Below the pieces are notes generated by a model. It worked only from the letters and a program-made list of their open reading frames with translations, did not search any database and had not been told where the DNA came from. Below, piece after piece: positions 1 to 4,133 of a stretch of 5,424 nt of DNA. The translations under genes were made by a program, and so were the position numbers. The stretch is taken from assembly GCA_035310985.1 (NCBI GenBank), contig DATGDH010000115.1, positions 1 to 5,424 on the forward strand. The letters are read 5' to 3'. This DNA is from DAHVFK01 sp035310985 (GTDB taxonomy: Bacteria; Pseudomonadota; Gammaproteobacteria; Burkholderiales; SG8-39). Numbering within the stretch: position 1 is the first letter of the stretch; every line of letters starts with the position of its first letter.

Positions 1-156
1 GTCGCTTTCCTTCTGCTTCTCCGCCTCTTTGGCGTAGTCGCTTTCCTTCATGCTCTCTTTGGGTTTCGTCGCCTGTTCGCTCGGTTTCTCGGAACAGGCC
101 GCAATGCCACCCGCCGCGAACAGCGCGGCGACGAGGATGGAAACCAGCGCTTTCAT
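1..156 (-). CDS. Small charged lipoprotein, C-terminus outside window
   Basis: The minus-strand reading frame opens at an ATG (154-156) and stays open for 52 codons to the window edge, so the C-terminus is missing. Residues 2-20 form a lipoprotein signal peptide: a lysine, a hydrophobic stretch, then the lipobox I18-A19-A20-C21. C21 would be lipidated and the mature protein anchored to a membrane. The mature part is almost entirely Lys, Glu, Ser and Ala. KESD occurs at residues 37-40 and 49-52, a 12-residue period matched by a 36-bp DNA period. The start is supported by GGAGAG at 161-166, a few bases upstream. It is divergent from the lipoprotein gene at 345. No family is recognised; the composition suggests a helical or disordered periplasmic protein. 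Presence of a gene is well supported, its function is not. Confidence 0.8.
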   Translation of the reverse strand, partial: MKALVSILVAALFAAGGIAACSEKPSEQATKPKESMKESDYAKEAEKQKESD

Positions 157-160
157 GTGT

Positions 161-166
161 CTCTCC
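161..166 (-). promoter_or_regulatory. Ribosome binding site of the charged lipoprotein
   Basis: On the minus strand this reads GGAGAG and ends 4 nt before the ATG at 154-156. It supports that start codon for a gene whose remainder lies outside the window. Confidence 0.55.
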
Positions 167-183
167 AGAGTTGGACGGTAAGG

Positions 184-207
184 CTCGAGCCGCTGCAACC
201 GCTCGAG
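184..207 (-). other. Small hairpin in the lipoprotein leader
   Basis: CTCGAGC (184-190) is the exact reverse complement of GCTCGAG (201-207), giving a 7-bp GC-rich stem around a 10-nt loop. The left arm also sits inside a perfect 10-bp palindrome, GGCTCGAGCC (182-191), so alternative pairings exist. It lies 28 to 51 nt upstream of the minus-strand lipoprotein start and would fall in its 5' leader. No T-run follows on either strand, so it is not an intrinsic terminator. Function is unknown; it could be chance in GC-rich DNA. Confidence 0.35.
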
Positions 208-242
208 AAACGCACAGGCTAGCCGTCTGCGGACGCCGGCTC

Positions 243-256
243 TTGATGTACCTCAA
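243..256. promoter_or_regulatory. FNR/Anr-type binding box (candidate)
   Basis: The plus strand reads TTGATGTACCTCAA. The consensus for FNR/Anr/Dnr-type regulators is TTGAT-N4-ATCAA; 9 of the 10 specified bases match, with one mismatch (C for A). It lies between two divergent lipoprotein genes, centred about 93-95 nt from each start codon. For the minus-strand gene, a weak -10-like hexamer TAGCCT (216-221) would put a start site near 208-209, so the box would be centred near -41, the classical activating position. For the plus-strand gene it would be at about -95. Regulation by oxygen or nitric oxide is an inference from the motif alone. Confidence 0.4.
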
Positions 257-331
257 ACAGAAGTCAGGAAGATCGCCCCCCGGGGCCGCGATCGGGCGAG
301 AAGAGCCAGGCCCGACGCCGTGTCCCGCGGG

Positions 332-337
332 TACACT
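332..337 (+). promoter_or_regulatory. Candidate -10 element for the LEA-type lipoprotein
   Basis: TACACT matches the -10 consensus TATAAT at four of six positions. It lies 7 nt before the proposed GTG start at 345, so transcription would begin at or next to the start codon, giving a leaderless or nearly leaderless message. No convincing -35 hexamer is seen 16-18 bp upstream, and no Shine-Dalgarno sequence precedes the GTG. Confidence 0.3.
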
Positions 338-344
338 ATTTGCC

Positions 345-809
345 GTGACCTCACGCAAGCACGCAAGAATCCTTCTCCTGCTCCTCGTCCTCGCGGGCTG
401 CGTCACCGCGCCGCCGCCCGACGTGTTCGTGATCGACCTCGAGCCGCTCGAGGGCGGCGGGCTCGAGCAGCGCGTGAAGGTCGACCTGCGCATTCAGAAC
501 CCGTCTACGCAGCCGATCTCCGCGGCCGGCATGAGCCTGCGCCTCATCATCAACGGCCAGCCGCTCGCGCGCGGGGTGAGCAACGAGCGCTTCACCGTGC
601 CGCCGCTCGGCGAAGCGACCACCAGCATCGTCACCAGCACGACCCTGATCGACCTGTTGCGCCAGGCGTACCGCGCGCAGGAGCGCACGAGCCTCGAGTA
701 CCGGCTGGAAGGAAAGCTCTACCTCGACAGTCCGCCGGGAAGGTCGCTATCCTTCGAGACCGAAGGCAGACTCGAACCGCCGGGCGCGGCGGGCGCACCG
801 ACACGCTGA
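345..809 (+). CDS. LEA14/WHy-domain lipoprotein
   Basis: From the GTG at 345 this encodes 154 residues. The start was chosen because it gives a compact lipoprotein signal: T2-S-R-K-H-A-R-I, a run of leucines (10-14), then the lipobox L16-A17-G18-C19. Longer in-frame starts, such as an ATG at 246, would add an unlikely Pro/Gly-rich head. After a short TAPPP linker, residues 26-143 resemble the LEA type 2 (WHy) beta-sandwich fold. They alternate as beta strands, and the strand VDLRIQNPS with N52-P53 matches the family's typical NPNxxPI-like motif, followed by the GMSLRLIINGQPLARG hairpin. Bacterial members are membrane-anchored periplasmic proteins, often linked to stress, without an established enzymatic activity. 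It ends 18 nt before the metallopeptidase gene and is probably co-transcribed with it. Family assignment is good, role unknown. Confidence 0.85.
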   Translation: MTSRKHARILLLLLVLAGCVTAPPPDVFVIDLEPLEGGGLEQRVKVDLRIQNPSTQPISAAGMSLRLIINGQPLARGVSNERFTVPPLGEATTSIVTSTTLIDLLRQAYRAQERTSLEYRLEGKLYLDSPPGRSLSFETEGRLEPPGAAGAPTR

Positions 810-827
810 CCGAGGCGACTGAACGCC

Positions 828-1688
828 ATGCGCTGGGAAGGCGACCGTCAAAGCGAGAACGTCGAAGACCGGCGCGGCATGTCCGTAAGCGGCCGGGGCC
901 TCGCCCTCGGAGGGATCGGCACGATCATCGTCACCCTCATCGCCCTCTATCTCGGCGTCGACCCGAGCGCGCTGCTGGACCAGATCGCGACCACCGCCCC
1001 GCCCGGCGTGCAGCAACAGGGCGGCCCCTCCAGCCGCAGCCCCGAGGAAAACAAGCTGGCCGAATTTTCGTCGGTGGTTCTGGCGGACACGGAAGACGTC
1101 TGGGGCCAGGTGTTCAAACAAAACGGCGCCACCTACGCCAATCCGAAGCTGGTGCTCTACACCGGAGCGGTCGAATCCGCCTGCGGTTTTGCGCAGGCGG
1201 CGATGGGACCGTTCTATTGCCCGAACGACCGCAAGCTCTATCTGGACTTGTCCTTCTTCAACGACCTGCACACGCGCTACGGCGCGTCGGGCGACTTCGC
1301 ACAGGCCTACGTCATCGCCCACGAAGTCGGTCACCACGTACAAAACCAGCTGGGCATCCTGGAAAAGGCCCGCGTGGCGCAGGAAGGCGCCTCGAAGCAA
1401 ACGGCCAATGCGATCCAGGTCCGCGTCGAATTGCAGGCCGATTGCCTCGCGGGCGTGTGGGCCAACAAGGCAGACCAGATGAAGCACGTCCTCGAATCAG
1501 GCGATATCGAGGAAGCGCTCGCGGCGGCCGCCGGCGTGGGCGACGACCGCCTGCAGCGGAAAGCGCGCGGCTACGTCGTGCCGGAATCCTTTACCCACGG
1601 CACCTCGGCCGAGCGCCAGCACTGGTTCTCCGTCGGCGCCAAATCGGGCGATATGGGCCGCTGCAACACCTTCAGCGCCGCACGATGA
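828..1688 (+). CDS. ypfJ: YpfJ/KPN_02809-family neutral zinc metallopeptidase
   Basis: This 286-residue protein matches the length and layout of E. coli YpfJ and the KPN_02809 neutral zinc metallopeptidase family. The N-terminus (1-24) is polar and cytoplasmic, including the RWEGDRQSENVEDRRG segment typical of the family. Residues 25-44 are one transmembrane helix and the rest is an external catalytic domain. The zinc site is visible: AHEVGHHVQ with H165, E166 and H169 forming HExxH, and ELQADC (201-206), whose acidic residues probably give the third ligand. The family motif SFTHGTSAERQHWF (254-267) is near the C-terminus. A weak GAGG (812-815) precedes the ATG. The natural substrate of the family is not known to me. 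It follows the LEA-type lipoprotein by 18 nt, and its stop codon directly abuts the stop of the convergent DUF3597 gene, leaving no intergenic terminator. Confidence 0.93.
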   Translation: MRWEGDRQSENVEDRRGMSVSGRGLALGGIGTIIVTLIALYLGVDPSALLDQIATTAPPGVQQQGGPSSRSPEENKLAEFSSVVLADTEDVWGQVFKQNGATYANPKLVLYTGAVESACGFAQAAMGPFYCPNDRKLYLDLSFFNDLHTRYGASGDFAQAYVIAHEVGHHVQNQLGILEKARVAQEGASKQTANAIQVRVELQADCLAGVWANKADQMKHVLESGDIEEALAAAAGVGDDRLQRKARGYVVPESFTHGTSAERQHWFSVGAKSGDMGRCNTFSAAR

Positions 1689-2087
1689 TCAGGTCTCGAG
1701 GCTTTCCGGAACCCGGCCACCGCTCTGGGCGAGCTGTTGCATCACCTGCTTGTGCAGCCAGATGTTCATTGCCGCTGAGCCATCGAGAGCGCCGGTGTAG
1801 CCGAGCTCCTGGGCCAGCTCCTTGCGCGCGCTGAGACTGCTGTCCAGCTTCAGCAGTTTCATCAGGTCGACGATCGACTCTTTCCAGTTGTATTTTTCCT
1901 TTTGCTCGCCGGCCATCTTGGCGATCATGGCTTCGACTTCCGCCATCGAGATCGGCTTTAGCGCCGGTGCAGACGTCGGTGCAGCCGCCTGTGCGGCCGG
2001 CTGTGCGGCGGGCTGTGCGGCCGGAGCAGCCGCGGTCGATGCCTTGGATCCGAATATCGCAGACACGATACTACCGAAGATGCTCAT
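1689..2087 (-). CDS. DUF3597 family protein
   Basis: This 132-residue protein has the layout of DUF3597, a small helical family of unknown function. An N-terminal hydrophobic helix (MSIFGSIVSAIFGSK, 1-15) is followed by a low-complexity Ala/Pro/Gln linker (16-42) with three PAAQ tetrapeptides at 22-33, then a helical domain (about 46-132). Conserved-looking stretches there are KYNWKESIVDLMKLL (65-79), ARKELAQELGY (87-97) and NIWLHKQVMQQLAQSGG (108-124). The WKES-DLMK-LD-S-SARKELA pattern is what I recognise from the family. GGAGG with a 5-nt spacer precedes the ATG. It is the second gene of an operon behind DUF2853, 15 nt downstream of that stop codon. There is no signal peptide; a cytoplasmic location is likely, with possible membrane association through helix 1. 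Molecular function unknown. Confidence 0.9.
   Translation of the reverse strand: MSIFGSIVSAIFGSKASTAAAPAAQPAAQPAAQAAAPTSAPALKPISMAEVEAMIAKMAGEQKEKYNWKESIVDLMKLLKLDSSLSARKELAQELGYTGALDGSAAMNIWLHKQVMQQLAQSGGRVPESLET
1987..2022 (-). repeat. Three tandem 12-bp units coding PAAQ
   Basis: Three consecutive 12-bp units (1987-1998, 1999-2010, 2011-2022) read near GGCTGTGCGGCC on the plus strand and differ at one or two bases. On the coding strand they give the PAAQ tetrapeptides in the DUF3597 linker. The copy number is likely to vary between strains, lengthening or shortening the linker without changing the frame. Confidence 0.7.
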
Positions 2088-2091
2088 GATT

Positions 2092-2097
2092 TCCTCC
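2092..2097 (-). promoter_or_regulatory. Ribosome binding site of the DUF3597 gene
   Basis: The minus strand reads CGGAGGAAATC before the ATG at 2085-2087. It is a strong Shine-Dalgarno match with 5 nt between GGAGG and the start, nearly identical to the site in front of the DUF2853 gene. Confidence 0.75.
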
Positions 2098-2102
2098 GTG
2101 TT

Positions 2103-2423
2103 TCAGTTGAACGCCGAAAGCTTTCCGAAATGCTCGGCCAGCAGGTAGTAGACGGTGACTCTGTTCTTGGTGTGGTCGGCTTTCATCTTGTCGCCGACTG
2201 CCATGATCGCCTGATCGAGTTCGGCGTCGGAGTCCGCCAGCCCGAGCTTCTTCTTCAGGAAGTTCGTGCGCACGCGCGCCACTTCCTCCTTGTCGGTGAA
2301 CGAAACGAGCGACGCATCTCGTTGCTGCAAAGCAATTCCGCAATACCGCACGATTCCTGCGATCGCCTTGTCGTCGGCATTGGCGGCGTACTTCTTCACG
2401 TCCGCAGCCCAGTTCTGTTGCAT
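2103..2423 (-). CDS. DUF2853 family protein
   Basis: From the ATG at 2421-2423 this encodes 106 residues, typical for DUF2853, a small all-helical family of unknown function. Recognisable parts are the N-terminal helix MQQNWAADVKKYA (1-13), the core VRTNFLKKKLGL (51-62) and the C-terminal helix RVTVYYLLAEHFGKL (88-102), close to the family's YYLLA-F ending. The frame is open 12 codons further upstream to 2459. The ATG at 2421 is preferred because GGAGG lies 5 nt before it and because the family normally begins with the VxKY helix. It is soluble and without signal peptide, so probably cytoplasmic. It is the first gene of an operon with DUF3597. A possible -10 hexamer TAGATT (2466-2471, minus strand) has no clear -35. 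Confidence 0.88.
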   Translation of the reverse strand: MQQNWAADVKKYAANADDKAIAGIVRYCGIALQQRDASLVSFTDKEEVARVRTNFLKKKLGLADSDAELDQAIMAVGDKMKADHTKNRVTVYYLLAEHFGKLSAFN

Positions 2424-2427
2424 GGTT

Positions 2428-2433
2428 TCCTCC
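2428..2433 (-). promoter_or_regulatory. Ribosome binding site deciding the DUF2853 start
   Basis: The minus strand reads CGGAGGAAACC directly before the ATG at 2421-2423. It selects this codon over the in-frame start at 2459, which would translate through the Shine-Dalgarno sequence. Confidence 0.75.
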
Positions 2434-2475
2434 GGTGAGTTGAGCCCGTTTGGTGCCAACCATCAAATCTAGGAC

Positions 2476-2691
2476 GAAATCCGCGGCCCGCGTTGACCTG
2501 CGGCAAACTGGGAGCGAATGCCGGCGCGAAATGGGATGATGAAGATCAACTTTGCGCCGAATCGAACACCCGTAGATCGACAGCACGCGCACCTCGCGGA
2601 TCTGGAGCCGAAGATCGGCGGCAATATCGACCAGCGCATCCACGCTGAAAAGACCGATCATTTCCTTGAGGAGCACATAGAATAGAAGGGG
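2476..2691 (-). other. Possible gene remnant in the 287-nt gap
   Basis: Between the DUF2853 start (2423) and the membrane protein start (2711), one minus-strand frame is open from just inside the palindrome at 2684-2704, where an in-frame TGA sits, down into the DUF2853 gene. Its first part (about 2560-2676) reads like coding sequence, with mostly G/C third positions and helix-like peptides such as LLKEMIGLFSVDALVDIAADL. The later part looks non-coding and the frame then overlaps a confirmed gene. No Shine-Dalgarno sequence precedes its GTG at 2674-2676. I recognise no family. It may be the 5'-truncated remnant of a gene cut at the palindrome, or ordinary spacer DNA. Confidence 0.25.
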
Positions 2692-2704
2692 TCAAACCCT
2701 TTCT
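2684..2704. repeat. REP-type palindrome, copy 1 (degenerate)
   Basis: AGAAGGGGT (2684-2692), centre CAA, and ACCCTTTCT (2696-2704) form an inverted repeat with 8 of 9 arm positions paired. The core GGGGTCAAACCC aligns with the cores of the copies at 3835-3859 and 4807-4825. It ends 6 bp before the ATG of the membrane protein, so it occupies that gene's ribosome-binding region. Confidence 0.6.
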
Positions 2705-2710
2705 TCACGC

Positions 2711-3472
2711 ATGCCGGAGATGAAGCACCGCGAAGTCATCCGCCCGCAGCAGTGGTTCCCCGTGCTGCTCTTCGCCGCGTTCTGCGCCGTCGCCGTCATG
2801 CTCGTACGCGAGGCGCTGCTGCGGCACGACGCGAGCTTCGCCTGGGGCGCGGTGTTCCTCGGCGTGCTGCTGCTGCCGGTGTTCGCCTGGTACCGCCAGG
2901 CGCCCGAGCGTTATGCCGGGGGCCCTGGCGAGCGGGCCGCGGCGTCGGCGCCGAAGAACGGGCGCGCCTTCTACGCGATGGTCTGGGGGGCGACCGCGCT
3001 GATCGGCGCGTCGCTCGTCGTGCTGCACCAGGCGTTCGCCTGGACGCTCTTCGCGCAGCGCCTGTTCAGCATCTCGGCCGCGCTGGGCCTCGCCGCGGGC
3101 CTCGCGCTCGGCGCGGCGGTCGGCCGGCGCATCGCGCCGCGCCTGCCCGCGCTGGCGCTCGCGGGCGCGGGCCTCTCTCTGATGCTCGCCGTGCCCGCGC
3201 TCGCCATGCTCGCCAACGCGCGCTTCGCGCCGCGGCGCTGGCACACCGCGCAGGTGAAGGTGCTCGCGCACCGGACCACCACCGACCGGCACGGCGCGCA
3301 GCGGCACGACCTCACGCTCGCGTTCGACGGCGTCGAGAAGCGCTTCTTTCCCTCGAGCCAGGAGTGGGAAGCGCTGCCGCCGGGCGACGCCTTCCCCGCC
3401 TGCCTGCGCGAGGGCGCCTTCGGCTCGCCGATCATCGTGCGCCTGAACGACGCCTGCCCGTTCCCGGGCTAA
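2711..3472 (+). CDS. Five-helix membrane protein with C-terminal soluble domain
   Basis: This 253-residue protein is unrecognised. Five hydrophobic segments fit transmembrane helices at about 15-35, 43-60, 88-106, 117-137 and 145-167. They are joined by polar loops such as YRQAPERYAGGPGERAAASAPKNG (61-84) and RRIAPR (139-144). Residues 170-253 form a soluble tail: a beta-rich stretch HTAQVKVLAHRTTTDRHG, DLTLAFDGVEKRFF (200-213) and SQEWEALPPGDAFPACLREGAFGSPIIVRLND. This loosely recalls the small extracytoplasmic DUF3592-type domain, without being a firm match. Two start codons are possible, 2711 and 2720, and neither has a good Shine-Dalgarno sequence; the REP-type palindrome lies in that place. 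Its stop codon overlaps that of the convergent cupin gene by 4 nt. Strong third-position GC bias supports a real gene. Confidence 0.8.
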   Translation: MPEMKHREVIRPQQWFPVLLFAAFCAVAVMLVREALLRHDASFAWGAVFLGVLLLPVFAWYRQAPERYAGGPGERAAASAPKNGRAFYAMVWGATALIGASLVVLHQAFAWTLFAQRLFSISAALGLAAGLALGAAVGRRIAPRLPALALAGAGLSLMLAVPALAMLANARFAPRRWHTAQVKVLAHRTTTDRHGAQRHDLTLAFDGVEKRFFPSSQEWEALPPGDAFPACLREGAFGSPIIVRLNDACPFPG

Positions 3473-3819
3473 TCGAGCTTCGGCAGCCGCCTGAAGTCGT
3501 ATTGCCCCGGCCCCTGCACGGTGAGGAGCTGGCAGTCCTCGTTCGAGACGTTGACCACCAAGTGCGGCTCGCGCTTGGGCACGAGGTGCCGCTCGAGCGC
3601 CTTGAGCACGGTCTTCCGGTCGGGATTGATCTCGTGGATCTCGAACGTGCCGCGCAGGCAGATGAACAGGTCGTCGTTGTCCGGGTGCAGGTGCCAGGGC
3701 ACGCGCTCACCCGGCGCGAGCGTCTGGTCGATGACGCGCAGCTGCGGCGTCTCGGCGAGCACGAGCGTCTGCTTGATCGTATAGTCACGCTTCCAGGGGC
3801 GGTTGTTCGGGGCATCCAT
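3469..3819 (-). CDS. Single-domain cupin protein
   Basis: This 116-residue protein is a small monodomain cupin, a beta-barrel fold that usually binds a divalent metal. Motif 1 is visible as PGERVPWHLHPDNDDLFICLRG (36-57): H43 and H45 stand at the HxH positions. D49 or D50 replaces the usual glutamate, and G57 closes the motif. Motif 2 is P81-KREP-H86-LVVN, with H86 as the expected third histidine ligand. The metal site therefore looks intact with an Asp-for-Glu change. There is no signal peptide, so it is cytoplasmic. Substrate and reaction cannot be inferred; many such proteins are small-molecule dioxygenases, isomerases or sensors. A REP-type palindrome lies 15 bp upstream of the start and no Shine-Dalgarno sequence is seen, so the native promoter may be displaced or lie beyond the repeat. 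Stop codon overlaps that of the membrane protein gene. Confidence 0.85.
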   Translation of the reverse strand: MDAPNNRPWKRDYTIKQTLVLAETPQLRVIDQTLAPGERVPWHLHPDNDDLFICLRGTFEIHEINPDRKTVLKALERHLVPKREPHLVVNVSNEDCQLLTVQGPGQYDFRRLPKLD

Positions 3820-3834
3820 GCGCCTAGCCTACGC

Positions 3835-3859
3835 GAAAATGGGGTCTGACCCCATTTTC
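3835..3859. repeat. REP-type palindrome, copy 2 (perfect arms)
   Basis: Twelve-base arms GAAAATGGGGTC (3835-3846) and GACCCCATTTTC (3848-3859) are exact reverse complements around one unpaired T at 3847. The GGGGTCTGACCCC core flanked by A/T runs is a known type of dispersed short repeat in many beta- and gammaproteobacterial genomes, often discussed with REP-associated tyrosine transposases. No such transposase gene is in the window. In the plus frame it encodes the peptide KMGSDPIF, a phrase that recurs in proteins into which this repeat has been read. It separates the intact cupin (minus) from the truncated cupin (plus). Confidence 0.8.
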
Positions 3860-4102
3860 ACTGAATTCGGCATCGGCGCGGACCGGCTGGTCGCCGTCGC
3901 GGGAACGCTGGTGCACCTGCCCGCGGGCACCACGCACTGGTTCCGCTTCGGCGAGGGCGGCGGCCAGATGGTCTCGATGACCTCGCGCCTGGGCGCCTCG
4001 CGCATGTTCACCGACATCGACCGCGAGATCTCGCCTACCCAGCCGGACCTGGAAAAGTTGATCGGTGTCGGCGCGCGTCACGGCCTCACGGTCGCGCTTT
4101 GA
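3860..4102 (+). pseudogene. 5'-truncated cupin gene
   Basis: The plus frame ending at the TGA of 4100-4102 encodes the C-terminal half of a second cupin, of a different subfamily from the gene at 3469. Visible are cupin motif 2, GTLVHLPAGTTHWFRFG, with its histidine, and a tail MFTDIDREISPTQPDLEKLIGVGARHGL like that of quercetinase-type single-domain cupins. About the first half of the fold, including the HxH motif 1, is missing; family-like sequence starts abruptly within about 10-20 bases after the REP-type palindrome. The palindrome offers an in-frame ATG (3839-3841) that would give an 87-residue product starting MGSDPIF, but no ribosome binding site is seen. The preserved frame and third-position GC bias suggest recent truncation, or that the fused reading frame is still translated. 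A metal-binding cupin is unlikely without motif 1. Confidence 0.7.
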
Positions 4103-4104
4103 AC

Positions 4105-4110
4105 TAGAAT
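4105..4110 (+). promoter_or_regulatory. Candidate -10 element for the GST gene
   Basis: TAGAAT matches TATAAT at five of six positions and lies 23 nt before the GST start codon, giving a predicted leader of about 17 nt that includes the Shine-Dalgarno sequence. It begins 2 nt after the stop of the truncated cupin. No strong -35 hexamer is seen at the usual distance. Confidence 0.4.
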
Positions 4111-4119
4111 CCGCGCACC

Positions 4120-4126
4120 AAGGAGG
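4120..4126 (+). promoter_or_regulatory. Ribosome binding site deciding the GST start
   Basis: AAGGAGG is a near-perfect Shine-Dalgarno sequence 7 nt before the ATG at 4134. It selects that codon over an upstream in-frame start at 4065 that would overlap the truncated cupin. Confidence 0.85.
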
Positions 4127-4133
4127 AGACACC

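Noticed and set aside
171..344. An N-terminal extension of the LEA-type lipoprotein from an upstream start
   Set aside because: The added residues are Arg/Pro/Gly-rich, have no ribosome binding site, and would bury the lipoprotein signal peptide in the middle of the protein.
747..1487. A 246-codon open frame on the minus strand opposite the metallopeptidase
   Set aside because: It is antisense to a well-supported gene with a visible zinc site, has no recognisable domain or ribosome binding site, and is expected in GC-rich DNA.
320..1834. A 504-codon plus-strand open frame spanning two genes
   Set aside because: The translation is Arg/Pro/Ala-rich low-complexity, typical of an off-frame reading of GC-rich coding DNA, and it crosses the lipoprotein, metallopeptidase and part of the DUF3597 gene.
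1987..2022. The 12-bp tandem units as a CRISPR or binding-site array
   Set aside because: They are contiguous without spacers and lie within the coding linker of DUF3597, where they simply encode PAAQ.
2443..2459. A -24/-12 (sigma-54-like) element before the DUF2853 operon: TTGGCAC with GG-N10-GC on the minus strand
   Set aside because: The -12 half reads GGGC instead of TTGC, and the implied start site near 2432 would fall inside the Shine-Dalgarno sequence, leaving a 9-nt leader.
3803..3834. A start for the truncated cupin upstream of the palindrome (TTG at 3803 or ATG at 3818)
   Set aside because: These codons overlap the 5' end of the opposing intact cupin gene and lack a ribosome binding site; the frame is open there only by chance.
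2752..3849. A 365-codon plus-strand open frame over the membrane protein and cupin region
   Set aside because: It is Arg/Ala-rich without domain similarity and conflicts with two better genes, one on each strand.
3835..3859. The middle palindrome as an ordinary intrinsic terminator
   Set aside because: It sits upstream of both flanking coding sequences, not downstream, and its core matches the other two repeats, so a dispersed repeat explains it better.
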